DNA from: Alteromonas mediterranea DE
GTDB lineage: Bacteria; Pseudomonadota; Gammaproteobacteria; Enterobacterales; Alteromonadaceae
Length of the DNA: 64,000 nucleotides
Reading direction: 5' to 3'
Assembly: GCF_000020585.3 (NCBI RefSeq)
Contig: NC_011138.3
Span: 3,230,504 to 3,294,503 of the forward strand
Positions 54,673 to 61,441 of the stretch are shown piece after piece. A model generated the notes under the pieces. That model was given only the letters and a program-made list of their open reading frames with translations, did not search any database and was not told the origin of the DNA. The translations under genes were made by a program, and so were the position numbers. Numbering within the stretch: position 1 is the stretch's first letter; the number at the start of each line of letters is the position of its first letter.

Positions 54673-54935
54673 TCAAGCTTTTTAGTTATGAAGGTACTGT
54701 TGAGTTTGCCTCTGACGCAGGCGTAAACACAGACGAAACCCAACCCAACTACGCTTTTTTAATAGCGTTTTCTACTGACGAAGATATCTACGGCAACCAC
54801 ACCACGCGCCTAGATATCGAATACAAACGCACAAATGCTCTTATAACTAAGTTACATGGAAAACAACTTGAATGCGGAGAGTGCAGCACCAACCTCGGTG
54901 AAATCTGTAAAGTTAAGAAACGATCACAATGGTAA
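54669..54935 (+). CDS. Micro-gene array member 26 (88 aa, elongated)
   Basis: Begins like the array (MIKLFSYEGTVEFAS) and has a helix NALITKLHGKQ, with an inserted beta region (NYAFLIAFSTDEDIYG) and a CGEC pair near the end. Possibly a fused or extended member. Confidence 0.6.
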   Translation: MIKLFSYEGTVEFASDAGVNTDETQPNYAFLIAFSTDEDIYGNHTTRLDIEYKRTNALITKLHGKQLECGECSTNLGEICKVKKRSQW

Positions 54936-55081
54936 AAGTGACTAAAAACACGTGCAAGGTCCAAGTTAAAACAACCAAGAACCTAGGACCTATAGCTATG
55001 ATTTTGTACCAAATAGCAGGGAAACGTAATTACCTTGTAGCCAACGGTGTTGTTTTTCACAATCGAAACGGCCGGTACTAA
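54929..55081 (+). CDS. Micro-gene array member 27 (50 aa)
   Basis: KVTKNTCKVQVKTTK strand, GPIAMILYQIAGK helix with the P-I turn, tail VVFHNRNGRY. The KNLGP codons are a CCTAGGACC leader-type motif. A 50-bp gap with palindrome 11 follows. Confidence 0.6.
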   Translation: MVKVTKNTCKVQVKTTKNLGPIAMILYQIAGKRNYLVANGVVFHNRNGRY

Positions 55082-55105
55082 TCGTTTTTTCTCGTTGGAA
55101 CCAAT

Positions 55106-55122
55106 TATAATCAAAGGTTATA
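55106..55122. promoter_or_regulatory. Phage palindrome 11: TATAATCAAAGGTTATA
   Basis: Lies inside the micro-gene array, 9 bp before member 28. TTGGAA 17 bp before TTATAT suggests a second array promoter. It splits the array into two operons. Confidence 0.65.
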
Positions 55123-55131
55123 TTCAAGCCC

Positions 55132-55308
55132 ATGAAACCTAAATTAATAATATTACTTTGTGAACGCCAAGTAGCATTTAAGGTAAGGGAAACCTTATCT
55201 AACATACACCCCGTAGAGTTTCTGGTACATAAATTGACGGGTAAAACAATATACGGCCGCCCTCAATACAATAGACACGGTACGATAGACATAAGCCATG
55301 AACGATAA
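55132..55308 (+). CDS. Micro-gene array member 28 (58 aa)
   Basis: First gene after the internal promoter. PKLIILLCERQVAFKV strands, HPVEFLVHKLTGK helix, GTIDIS tail. Confidence 0.7.
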   Translation: MKPKLIILLCERQVAFKVRETLSNIHPVEFLVHKLTGKTIYGRPQYNRHGTIDISHER

Positions 55309-55474
55309 AAACAAACTTGCTTTGTGTATGTTAAGTGGACGCGCATTACTCTTCAAAATCCGCGATGAATACAGTCCTGTTACAGATGTAGAAAATTTAA
55401 TATATAGATTATGCACTGGACATTTACGCAGCCGACCTACAAAACAAAAACACGGGATGCTGGATATTAAATAA
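55298..55474 (+). CDS. Micro-gene array member 29 (58 aa)
   Basis: KLALCMLSGRALLFKI strands, SPVTDVENLIYRLCTG helix, GMLDIK tail. Close in design to member 28. Confidence 0.7.
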   Translation: MNDKNKLALCMLSGRALLFKIRDEYSPVTDVENLIYRLCTGHLRSRPTKQKHGMLDIK

Positions 55475-55475
55475 C

Positions 55476-55685
55476 ATGTTTAAGTTACATATTAAAAATT
55501 ATACTTGGTACATAACCATTTACACTAATTCAGGACCCGACTCTTTATCAAAAGTCCCTGAATCAGAACTCATCGTTTTTAAAATAGCCCCCAAAGGTAT
55601 GGTGTCAGTACCTACGTCAAAAAAAGTAATGAAAATATTTGACTCAAAAGAAAAATACGACATGTACGCCGAAGCAAGGAAATGA
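55476..55685 (+). CDS. Micro-gene array member 30 (69 aa)
   Basis: MFKLHIKNYTWYITIY strands, ESELIVFKIAPKG helix, then a charged extension KEKYDMYAEARK. Confidence 0.65.
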   Translation: MFKLHIKNYTWYITIYTNSGPDSLSKVPESELIVFKIAPKGMVSVPTSKKVMKIFDSKEKYDMYAEARK

Positions 55686-55840
55686 GAGACAAATTACAAA
55701 TACTGCGTTGGATACAAAGCACGACTTACGTACTTAAACGCCCGTATGGTAGCAAAATGCCAGAAAACCTACGGAAAGTGCTCCTGAAACTGGACCGCAC
55801 GTCACTTCTAAGCTACGACGGAGTAACCTATGCCGAATAA
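55682..55840 (+). CDS. Micro-gene array member 31 (52 aa)
   Basis: KLQILRWIQSTTYVLK strands, PENLRKVLLKLDRT helix, YDGVTYAE tail. Confidence 0.68.
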   Translation: MRDKLQILRWIQSTTYVLKRPYGSKMPENLRKVLLKLDRTSLLSYDGVTYAE

Positions 55841-55997
55841 CATTGAGATAGCCTACTCAAAATACGATTGTGTTTTTTTCGTTTGCCCCGCACCTTACGG
55901 TGCAGTTAATAAAGTCCTTGATAAACTTGTCGCATGCTGCGCCAAGGGTAACGTAGAAAACAACCGCTCGTGGCCAGAAATAGGGCTAATACTATAA
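55830..55997 (+). CDS. Micro-gene array member 32 (55 aa)
   Basis: NIEIAYSKYDCVFFVC strands, APYGAVNKVLDKLVAC helix, SWPEIGLIL tail. Four Cys, unusual for the array. Confidence 0.68.
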   Translation: MPNNIEIAYSKYDCVFFVCPAPYGAVNKVLDKLVACCAKGNVENNRSWPEIGLIL

Positions 55998-56179
55998 TGA
56001 ACAACAGCATAGAGATAATCGCTTTTACACGTAGAGTAATAACTATCAGCGTAAATGAATACTGGCACCCAGTGAATCATGTTATTGGAAGATTACTGGA
56101 AAACACTAAAAAAGGCTCCACTGAAACTGCAACAGCTTGGCCCCAAATAAGAACAGACAAGGACAAATCGCATGTGTAA
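55997..56179 (+). CDS. Micro-gene array member 33 (60 aa)
   Basis: NSIEIIAFTRRVITISV strands, HPVNHVIGRLLENT helix, AWPQIRT tail. Similar to members 12, 14 and 32 in the W-P-x-I tail. Confidence 0.7.
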   Translation: MNNSIEIIAFTRRVITISVNEYWHPVNHVIGRLLENTKKGSTETATAWPQIRTDKDKSHV

Positions 56180-56369
56180 AAAAGAGACAGTGTTCAGAAA
56201 CTACAACACCTGGTGGGCCTATATGCTAATGACCCAGAACCTAGGACAAAGTTTCTCCCGTCACATAATGACGGACCAAGGACCCAGAAAACAGGTCTTT
56301 GCAAAACTTCCTGACGGCGAGGTCGTAGGTCATTGGACCCCCGCAGAATCTATTGGGTACTGTTACTAA
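56172..56369 (+). CDS. Array-embedded gene 34 (65 aa), not of the common type
   Basis: Starts MCKKETVFRNYNTWWAYM and ends VVGHWTPAESIGYCY. It has no K-L-G helix. The codons MTQNLGQ and DQGPRKQ lie on two leader-type motifs (GACCCAGAACCTAGGAC, GGACCAAGGACCCAGAA). Overlaps of 8 and 1 bp with neighbours. Confidence 0.5.
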   Translation: MCKKETVFRNYNTWWAYMLMTQNLGQSFSRHIMTDQGPRKQVFAKLPDGEVVGHWTPAESIGYCY

Positions 56370-56527
56370 TGCAGATAATAATAGATGCCACAGGCGGTAC
56401 AATAGACATAGATGTAATAGACCAATCACTTTCTCTAGTAATCAATAAACTTGTCCCGCTAGGTACTACCCATTTTAAGTGGGACCGATGTTCATATTGT
56501 AACCGCATTCTAAAAAAGGCCGAGTAA
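56369..56527 (+). CDS. Micro-gene array member 35 (52 aa)
   Basis: Start at ATG 56369 in the TAATG overlap. MQIIIDATGGTIDIDVI strands, LSLVINKLVPLG helix, and a CSYC pair near the end. Confidence 0.65.
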   Translation: MQIIIDATGGTIDIDVIDQSLSLVINKLVPLGTTHFKWDRCSYCNRILKKAE

Positions 56528-56528
56528 A

Positions 56529-56696
56529 ATGATTACATTAGAGTTACTCGATAGTCCTCAAAACCCTGTTGACATTAACTTTTTTGAAGCAAGCCAAAAA
56601 GAATGCCACATCGTATCGTCACTTTTATTGAAACTGTCTTCAGAACTTAGAAGAGAGCACCCCAATATATATTATGTGGAGTATTACCAAGAATGA
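56529..56696 (+). CDS. Micro-gene array member 36 (55 aa), NPVDI subgroup
   Basis: Opens the NPVDI subgroup (members 36-43): MITLELLDSPQNPVDINFF, then helix IVSSLLLKLSSEL and tail YYVEYYQE. Gly after K-L is replaced by Ser. Confidence 0.75.
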   Translation: MITLELLDSPQNPVDINFFEASQKECHIVSSLLLKLSSELRREHPNIYYVEYYQE

Positions 56697-56869
56697 TAGA
56701 ACTGTTCAGAGTCGGTAACAGGAACGGGAATAACCCCATAGACATAGCTTACGGGAATTCTGGTACTGGAATACGTAACCAAAAAGTAGCCGCTGTATTC
56801 AAGAAACTGTCTTCTAAATTATCTGTATATACAACCTTTGCGGTCTATCGACATGATAAAAATAATTAA
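56693..56869 (+). CDS. Micro-gene array member 37 (58 aa), NPVDI subgroup
   Basis: MIELFRVGNRNGNNPIDIAY, helix VAAVFKKLSSKLS, tail FAVYRHD. Confidence 0.75.
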   Translation: MIELFRVGNRNGNNPIDIAYGNSGTGIRNQKVAAVFKKLSSKLSVYTTFAVYRHDKNN

Positions 56870-57011
56870 ATTCAACAATACAAAAAACCCAGTGGACATA
56901 AACTTTTATGGTGGCACAGCGGCCGACTCAACTGTTTTAATGGAAATACTAAGACAACTAAGTTATGAGATGTACGTTTCACACGAATTTGCGGAATATT
57001 ACACAGAATGA
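56853..57011 (+). CDS. Micro-gene array member 38 (52 aa), NPVDI subgroup
   Basis: MIKIIKFNNTKNPVDINFY, helix LMEILRQLSYEMY, tail FAEYYTE. ATGA into member 39. Confidence 0.75.
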   Translation: MIKIIKFNNTKNPVDINFYGGTAADSTVLMEILRQLSYEMYVSHEFAEYYTE

Positions 57012-57160
57012 TTGAATTAATCCGACACTTTCATGAATCAAACCCAGTAGATATCAGCCACATGGATGGCGGATACTCAATATCAAATATACTTGCTAAG
57101 TTAACCCCAGGCATGTTTTGCCATAAGCATTACTCTGAGTACTTTTGCCATGAACGATGA
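57008..57160 (+). CDS. Micro-gene array member 39 (50 aa), NPVDI subgroup
   Basis: MIELIRHFHESNPVDISHM, helix ISNILAKLTPGMF, tail SEYFCHER. Confidence 0.75.
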   Translation: MIELIRHFHESNPVDISHMDGGYSISNILAKLTPGMFCHKHYSEYFCHER

Positions 57161-57326
57161 AGTAATTGAAATCGTACGGTATAAAAGCATAACTAAAAAC
57201 CCCGTAGATATATTTTTTGACGGTAAAAGAAACGAAGAGTTATCCGCTATATTCAAAAAGCTGTCTACCGACATGTATGCTTTTACGAACAACTCGATGG
57301 AGTACATAATATGGCCTCTCGAATGA
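57150..57326 (+). CDS. Micro-gene array member 40 (58 aa), NPVDI subgroup
   Basis: VIEIVRYKSITKNPVDIFF, helix LSAIFKKLSTDMYAF, tail MEYIIWPLE. Close to members 37 and 41. Confidence 0.75.
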   Translation: MNDEVIEIVRYKSITKNPVDIFFDGKRNEELSAIFKKLSTDMYAFTNNSMEYIIWPLE

Positions 57327-57478
57327 TCGAAATAATAAAAAACGAAGAGACGATTCGCCACAACCCTGTAGATATTTTTTTCGTTGGAGAGCAACACGAA
57401 AAGTTAAGAACTACCCTCAAAAAACTATCTCAGAATCTAGGTATATTCGGGAGCCACTTAATCGAGTACATAAGATGA
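57323..57478 (+). CDS. Micro-gene array member 41 (51 aa), NPVDI subgroup
   Basis: MIEIIKNEETIRHNPVDIFF, helix LRTTLKKLSQNLGIF, tail LIEYIR. Confidence 0.75.
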   Translation: MIEIIKNEETIRHNPVDIFFVGEQHEKLRTTLKKLSQNLGIFGSHLIEYIR

Positions 57479-57660
57479 TTCGGGTAGTATATTTCCCCGA
57501 GAGAACAAATTCGAATGTGCTAGACATAGATCATTTCGATGAAGCCTCTATCACAGGACCTATAATCCAGAAACTAGGGCCTTCGAACTTAGAAATGTCT
57601 GGTACAGGTAATTATACGGAGTACTGGGATCATGAAAATCCTACTTCTCAGGATGGCTAA
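57475..57660 (+). CDS. Micro-gene array member 42 (61 aa)
   Basis: MIRVVYFPERTNSNVLDIDHF (diverged N-P-V-D-I), helix ITGPIIQKLGPSN, tail YTEYWDHEN. It combines the NPVDI-like start with the K-L-G helix and so links the two subgroups. Confidence 0.72.
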   Translation: MIRVVYFPERTNSNVLDIDHFDEASITGPIIQKLGPSNLEMSGTGNYTEYWDHENPTSQDG

Positions 57661-57781
57661 CCGAAATCCCATAGACATCATTACAGATCCTTCTGTTCAT
57701 GACGTCATAATATCCATAGCTTCAATCAATAAAACAAAATCTATAAGTAACATGAAAACCTATATTGAGTGTTACCTATAA
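57632..57781 (+). CDS. Micro-gene array member 43 (49 aa), last
   Basis: MKILLLRMANRNPIDIIT, a weak helix VIISIASINKTKS that has lost K-L, and tail TYIECYL. Overlaps member 42 by 29 bp. Possibly a degenerate end copy. Confidence 0.6.
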   Translation: MKILLLRMANRNPIDIITDPSVHDVIISIASINKTKSISNMKTYIECYL

Positions 57782-57803
57782 CTAAAAGTTATTTAACAAA
57801 CTT

Positions 57804-57820
57804 TATAATCTCTGATTATA
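57804..57820. promoter_or_regulatory. Phage palindrome 12: TATAATCTCTGATTATA
   Basis: Lies right after the array. TTAACA at 57793 and TTATAT at 57816 are spaced by 17 bp, so it is a promoter for the next operon. Confidence 0.68.
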
Positions 57821-57856
57821 TAAACAACCTTACCCCGTCATTCTAAGGAGACGACA

Positions 57857-58087
57857 ATGTCAGCAATTGAAAAACGCGAAGTAGAAATCACAGAAGAAGA
57901 ACGCAAGTTACTCAACGAACACGGTGCTACGTTAACCGACACCGAAGACGAGTGGCGCGCGCTCACCGCGATGATGCACAACATCACTTTTGAAGATTTG
58001 GGCAACATCATTCTTGCTAACCCAGCCGAAGGCGAACCCCTTGGCATTTTCTTTAAAGAAACAGACAAGGGCCTTACATTGGATTAA
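57857..58087 (+). CDS. Hypothetical acidic protein, 76 aa
   Basis: 76 residues (MSAIEKREVEITEEERKLL), helical and acidic, with AAGGAG 8 bp before the ATG. A small acidic early protein could mimic DNA, but that is speculation. Unrecognised. Confidence 0.65.
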   Translation: MSAIEKREVEITEEERKLLNEHGATLTDTEDEWRALTAMMHNITFEDLGNIILANPAEGEPLGIFFKETDKGLTLD

Positions 58088-58090
58088 TCC

Positions 58091-58324
58091 ATGCCGTTGT
58101 TAAGCAAACTCGTACGGCATCTGTTGTTTACCTTAACTGCAGATGTCGTACGTAACCCCGAAAAGTATTCCTATCACGCTAAGCGCGCTTACAGCTCAGC
58201 AGTATGTAAAGCTCGAAATGCTAAGGAGAAGATCAGAAATGAAATGGAACGAATTAAAAAATCTCGCCAAAAACAAGCTAGACCAAGCGATACTAAAAGT
58301 AGCTCCTTGGGTGATAGCGAGTAG
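58091..58324 (+). CDS. Hypothetical basic protein, 77 aa
   Basis: 77 residues, strongly basic and helical in the second half (KARNAKEKIRNEMERIKKSR). It starts 3 bp after the previous stop, so translation is probably coupled. The last 86 bp overlap the next gene in another frame. Confidence 0.5.
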   Translation: MPLLSKLVRHLLFTLTADVVRNPEKYSYHAKRAYSSAVCKARNAKEKIRNEMERIKKSRQKQARPSDTKSSSLGDSE

Positions 58325-58421
58325 TGGCTTAGCCATAGGGATTTTTTGGCTTGCTCCTGTCTTCGCCATGCTATGCATAGGTTTTGGTATCGGAGTATGG
58401 GTATGCAACAAAAAACCATGA
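58239..58421 (+). CDS. Small membrane protein, 60 aa
   Basis: Start at ATG 58239 with AAGGAGA 9 bp upstream (MKWNELKNLAKNKLDQA). It has one long or two short membrane segments (VAPWVIASSGLAIGIFWL and VFAMLCIGFGIGVWVC). Deep overlap with the basic protein gene. Unrecognised. Confidence 0.6.
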   Translation: MKWNELKNLAKNKLDQAILKVAPWVIASSGLAIGIFWLAPVFAMLCIGFGIGVWVCNKKP

Positions 58422-58597
58422 CATTCCCCAACCACAACGAGTGGCTCGCGGCGGTAGCGTTCTTCGGTCTTTACTATGATAAAGACGAAACCAACGAATA
58501 CCCTACAGACGTTGCTCGTAATCCCCATAACGGGGAATGTTTCGGTGTTTATGACACAGAAACGGACCACAACTATTTGTGGATAGGAGAGCACTAG
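58403..58597 (+). CDS. Hypothetical protein, 64 aa (WLAA pair, first)
   Basis: Start at ATG 58403 with GGAG upstream. The core NEWLAAVAFFGLYYDKD resembles TWLAAAEMFGYKVVK in the next gene, so the two look like diverged duplicates. Beta-rich C-terminal half. Unrecognised. Confidence 0.6.
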   Translation: MQQKTMTFPNHNEWLAAVAFFGLYYDKDETNEYPTDVARNPHNGECFGVYDTETDHNYLWIGEH

Positions 58598-58818
58598 TGC
58601 GCAGCAAACACACCGTGAAATACGATTCGTTAGATACATGGTTAGCTGCAGCAGAGATGTTCGGGTACAAGGTGGTAAAAATGTCTCGCGGTCGCGCTGC
58701 TTATCGTAAAGCAGTAACCAGAAATGGCCATCGTAGAGACGTTATGTGCGGCTCGTACTCAATAACGACTAACCCTTTCACCCAAAAAGTCACTGAAACT
58801 AATTGGCTAGAAGTATAA
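58597..58818 (+). CDS. Hypothetical protein, 73 aa (WLAA pair, second)
   Basis: GTG start at 58597 overlaps the previous TAG by one base, with AGGAG 8 bp before. Basic middle (KMSRGRAAYRKAVTRNGHRR). Related to the previous gene by the WLAA-x-x-x-F-G core. Confidence 0.6.
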   Translation: MRSKHTVKYDSLDTWLAAAEMFGYKVVKMSRGRAAYRKAVTRNGHRRDVMCGSYSITTNPFTQKVTETNWLEV

Positions 58819-58830
58819 TCAGGAGTTATA
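58814..58830. promoter_or_regulatory. Phage palindrome 13: TATAATCAGGAGTTATA
   Basis: Overlaps the end of the previous gene and itself contains AGGAG, the ribosome-binding site of the next gene (ATG at 58832). Operator and translation signal coincide. Confidence 0.6.
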
Positions 58831-58831
58831 T

Positions 58832-59044
58832 ATGCCCCGTGATACTGAAAAAGAAACTCCTTGCGAAACGGAAGAGCAATTCCGTGGCGCTGTGGAAGTT
58901 ATCCATTCTAAACCAGGCAAGGACATACATATCGTCGAAGACGGTGAGTTCTACCTGTTCGCGTTCGATCATGAGAGAAACAAGATCGGATTTTTCAATA
59001 AATCAACTAGTGCAGGATATGTAAAGGATGCCACGAGTAATTGA
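58832..59044 (+). CDS. Hypothetical acidic protein, 70 aa
   Basis: 70 residues: acidic N-terminus (PRDTEKETPCETEEQF), then a small alpha-beta domain (EVIHSKPGKDIHIVEDGEF). Unrecognised. Confidence 0.6.
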   Translation: MPRDTEKETPCETEEQFRGAVEVIHSKPGKDIHIVEDGEFYLFAFDHERNKIGFFNKSTSAGYVKDATSN

Positions 59045-59201
59045 CCTGTATGTAGGTTTCATCGTGCTTATCCCTTTACTTGCCGGGCTCAGTTTATTCA
59101 ACCCGTTGTATTGGCTCTGGGTGCTTGTAGCTTATATGAAGTACCGCAAAGCCGTTAATTTAAACGCTTATTTAATTTCTCAATTAAGGAAACAAAAATG
59201 A
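59028..59201 (+). CDS. Small membrane protein, 57 aa
   Basis: 57 residues (MPRVIDLYVGFIVLIPLLAG) with two membrane segments, the second YWLWVLVAYMKY, and a basic tail. AAAGG lies before the ATG. It overlaps the genes on both sides (17 bp and 4 bp, ATGA into the ATPase). Unrecognised. Confidence 0.6.
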   Translation: MPRVIDLYVGFIVLIPLLAGLSLFNPLYWLWVLVAYMKYRKAVNLNAYLISQLRKQK

Positions 59202-60202
59202 AATCATCTGACATTGTAAACGCTATCGCTTTCCAGTTCACCGCTAACCGCATGCAGACATTCGCTATTGAAGGGCAGCCGGGTGTAGGTAAATCTGCGG
59301 TTGTTTACCAAGCTGCTAAACAACTAGGTGTACCGGTCATCGAATTCCGTCCATGTAACCACGGTATCGAAGACCTTGTTGGCTTACCAGATTTCATCGA
59401 ACGCGATGGTAAGCGATTCTCGACATTTGCCAAACCAGACTGGCTACCACTCGCGGACCGTGACGGCCCAGAAGGTATTTTCTTCATCGATGAGTTCGCA
59501 CAAGCGGCACCAGCGATGCAGAACTCCCTAAGTTCATTGATTCACGCTCCTCGTAAGCTACATGACTACGAAGTACCGAAAGGCTGGATGGTTGTTACTG
59601 CGTTTAACTCGGCCAAACACCGTGCGGCTACGCATAAAATGCCAACACACATCGCTGACCGACTGGCACCTAAAGTTGAAATGGACTTTGATTTAAACGA
59701 CTGGGTGAAATGGGCTGAAGACGCAGGTATAAATACTTCGTTAATTGCTTTCGCTAAATGGCGTGAAAACATCCTGACAAGCTTCGATCCTAAGCTAGAC
59801 ATTAACTGTACACCTCGTTCGCTTGCTATGTGCGACCCGTACGTAGATGCGCCGGCTGAAATCCAACACGAGCTTATTAATGGCACAATCGGTGAAGGCA
59901 ACGGCGCGGAGCTACTTGGCTTTTTGCGTATCTGGAAAAACCTACCAGATATGGCGTATTTGCTTAAACACCCTGACACCACACCGGTGCCTGACAAACC
60001 AGACGTACTGTTTGCATTAACCCAGGCGTTGTCTTATCGCTGCGACATCAACAACGCCGATCACTTAGCGAAGTTCGTAAAACGCATGCCAAGTGAATAC
60101 CAAGTAACGTTCTTTAAAGAAACGTTTAAACGCACGAAAGAAGTGTCTCGCTCACAAGCGTTCCGCGACTTCCTTCAAGCTAACCAAGCACTAATTGTTT
60201 AG
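59198..60202 (+). CDS. MoxR-type AAA+ ATPase
   Basis: 334 residues. Walker A is EGQPGVGKSAVV (residues about 26-37), Walker B IFFIDEFAQA, sensor 1 VVTAFNSAKH, and an arginine-finger region HIADRLAPK. It belongs to the MoxR-like AAA+ group that works with VWA-domain partners as a chaperone/insertase. The partner follows directly. N4-like phages carry the same pair. Its targets are unknown. Confidence 0.85.
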   Translation: MKSSDIVNAIAFQFTANRMQTFAIEGQPGVGKSAVVYQAAKQLGVPVIEFRPCNHGIEDLVGLPDFIERDGKRFSTFAKPDWLPLADRDGPEGIFFIDEFAQAAPAMQNSLSSLIHAPRKLHDYEVPKGWMVVTAFNSAKHRAATHKMPTHIADRLAPKVEMDFDLNDWVKWAEDAGINTSLIAFAKWRENILTSFDPKLDINCTPRSLAMCDPYVDAPAEIQHELINGTIGEGNGAELLGFLRIWKNLPDMAYLLKHPDTTPVPDKPDVLFALTQALSYRCDINNADHLAKFVKRMPSEYQVTFFKETFKRTKEVSRSQAFRDFLQANQALIV

Positions 60203-60221
60203 GTTATACACCGATTAAATA

Positions 60222-60245
60222 TTGGCGTAATTAATCTTACGCCAA
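60222..60245 (+). repeat. Hairpin between the MoxR and VWA genes
   Basis: Perfect 9-bp stem TTGGCGTAA / TTACGCCAA with a 6-nt loop and no T-run. It may set the ratio of the two products by processing or partial termination. Confidence 0.6.
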
Positions 60246-60274
60246 TCGAAACAGAACAAAACTAGGAGACCAAA

Positions 60275-61441
60275 ATGGACGCCCTTACTCGATTAACCCG
60301 TGCAAGAATCAAACTATCTTTGCACATGCCATTTTTTGGTAATTTACTGCTTAACTGCCAGCTACGTGAAGAACCACAAATCCCAACAATGGCGACCGAC
60401 GGCCGTGACATTTTTTACAACGTAGAGTTCGTAGAAAACATGGAAATGAAAGGTCGTGATGATGAATACTTACAAGGTATTCTATGCCATGAAGTCATGC
60501 ACAAAGTGTTCTTACATGTCGATCGTTTAAAAGGGCGTAACAAAGAACGTTTTAATGTTGCGGCTGACTATATAATCAATGATTTTATCAGCAAGGCAGG
60601 CGTGCCGTTGCCTCAAGGTGTACTGTTATCCGACGAGTACGATATGAATTGGAGTGCTGATGCTTGTTATGAAGATCTCGTACAAAAATTCGACCCTGAT
60701 GCGCAGGACAATCCCGATCACTTATTAGAGGGTAACGATTTTAAACCCTCTGACGGTAAGCCTTCTCAAGGGCAAGCAACCAGCCCATCGGAAATGCGCC
60801 AACGCGAATTAGAAATGCAGCAACAGCTTACTGCAGCTCGCGATGCTCAAAAACGTGCAGGCGGTCACTGCCCTGACGTCATCGCCAAACTCGTTGACGA
60901 CCTTATCCAACCGAAAGTCGACTGGCGTGCTAAATTACGCGATTTTGTACAGATGACAGGCAAAAGCGATGTGTCTTGGGCCCGCCCCTCACGTCGTGGG
61001 TTACCGCATGGCATGTACCTACCCATTATGCGCTCGGAAGAGTGCCCCCATTTGTGCATCATTTTTGACACCTCTGGGTCTATTTACTGTAACCAGGAGA
61101 TGGTTACAGCATTTTTATCTGAAGTGAATGGCATTATCGAAGATTGCCCACCAGAAAAAATTACCATAATTCACACGGATACCGCAGTACGCCACGAAGA
61201 AGTACTCGAAAAAGGCGAGATGGTTGATAACAACTTTCACGGAGGCGGGGGCACGGACTTTCAAGCAGTTATGGAACATGTGACACAGCTAGAAGAGGCC
61301 CCAGCCGCTGTGATTTTCTTCACGGATTTATACGTGTCAGATCACGGACAAGATCCAAATTGCCCCGTCCATTGGATGGTGTATGACAATAAAACCCCAG
61401 AACAACCACCGTTTGGCGAGGTAACAGTAATAGAATTATGA
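60275..61441 (+). CDS. VWA-domain protein with metallopeptidase-like N-terminal domain (DUF2201-like)
   Basis: 388 residues. The N-terminal domain carries LCHEVMHKVFLH (zinc-protease HExxH form). A coiled linker (residues about 150-200) and a C-terminal VWA-like domain with MIDAS residues follow: IIFDTSGSIYC (DxSxS), GGGGTDF and FFTDLYVSD. This is the usual partner of MoxR-type ATPases. AGGAG precedes the ATG. TATAATCAATGATTTTA at 60571 inside the gene is a near copy of the operator. Confidence 0.82.
   Translation: MDALTRLTRARIKLSLHMPFFGNLLLNCQLREEPQIPTMATDGRDIFYNVEFVENMEMKGRDDEYLQGILCHEVMHKVFLHVDRLKGRNKERFNVAADYIINDFISKAGVPLPQGVLLSDEYDMNWSADACYEDLVQKFDPDAQDNPDHLLEGNDFKPSDGKPSQGQATSPSEMRQRELEMQQQLTAARDAQKRAGGHCPDVIAKLVDDLIQPKVDWRAKLRDFVQMTGKSDVSWARPSRRGLPHGMYLPIMRSEECPHLCIIFDTSGSIYCNQEMVTAFLSEVNGIIEDCPPEKITIIHTDTAVRHEEVLEKGEMVDNNFHGGGGTDFQAVMEHVTQLEEAPAAVIFFTDLYVSDHGQDPNCPVHWMVYDNKTPEQPPFGEVTVIEL

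Noticed and set aside
11474..58830. The repeated palindromes as a CRISPR-like or transposon repeat
   Set aside because: They are single, widely spaced, always near gene starts, and have no spacers, flanking target repeats or transposase.
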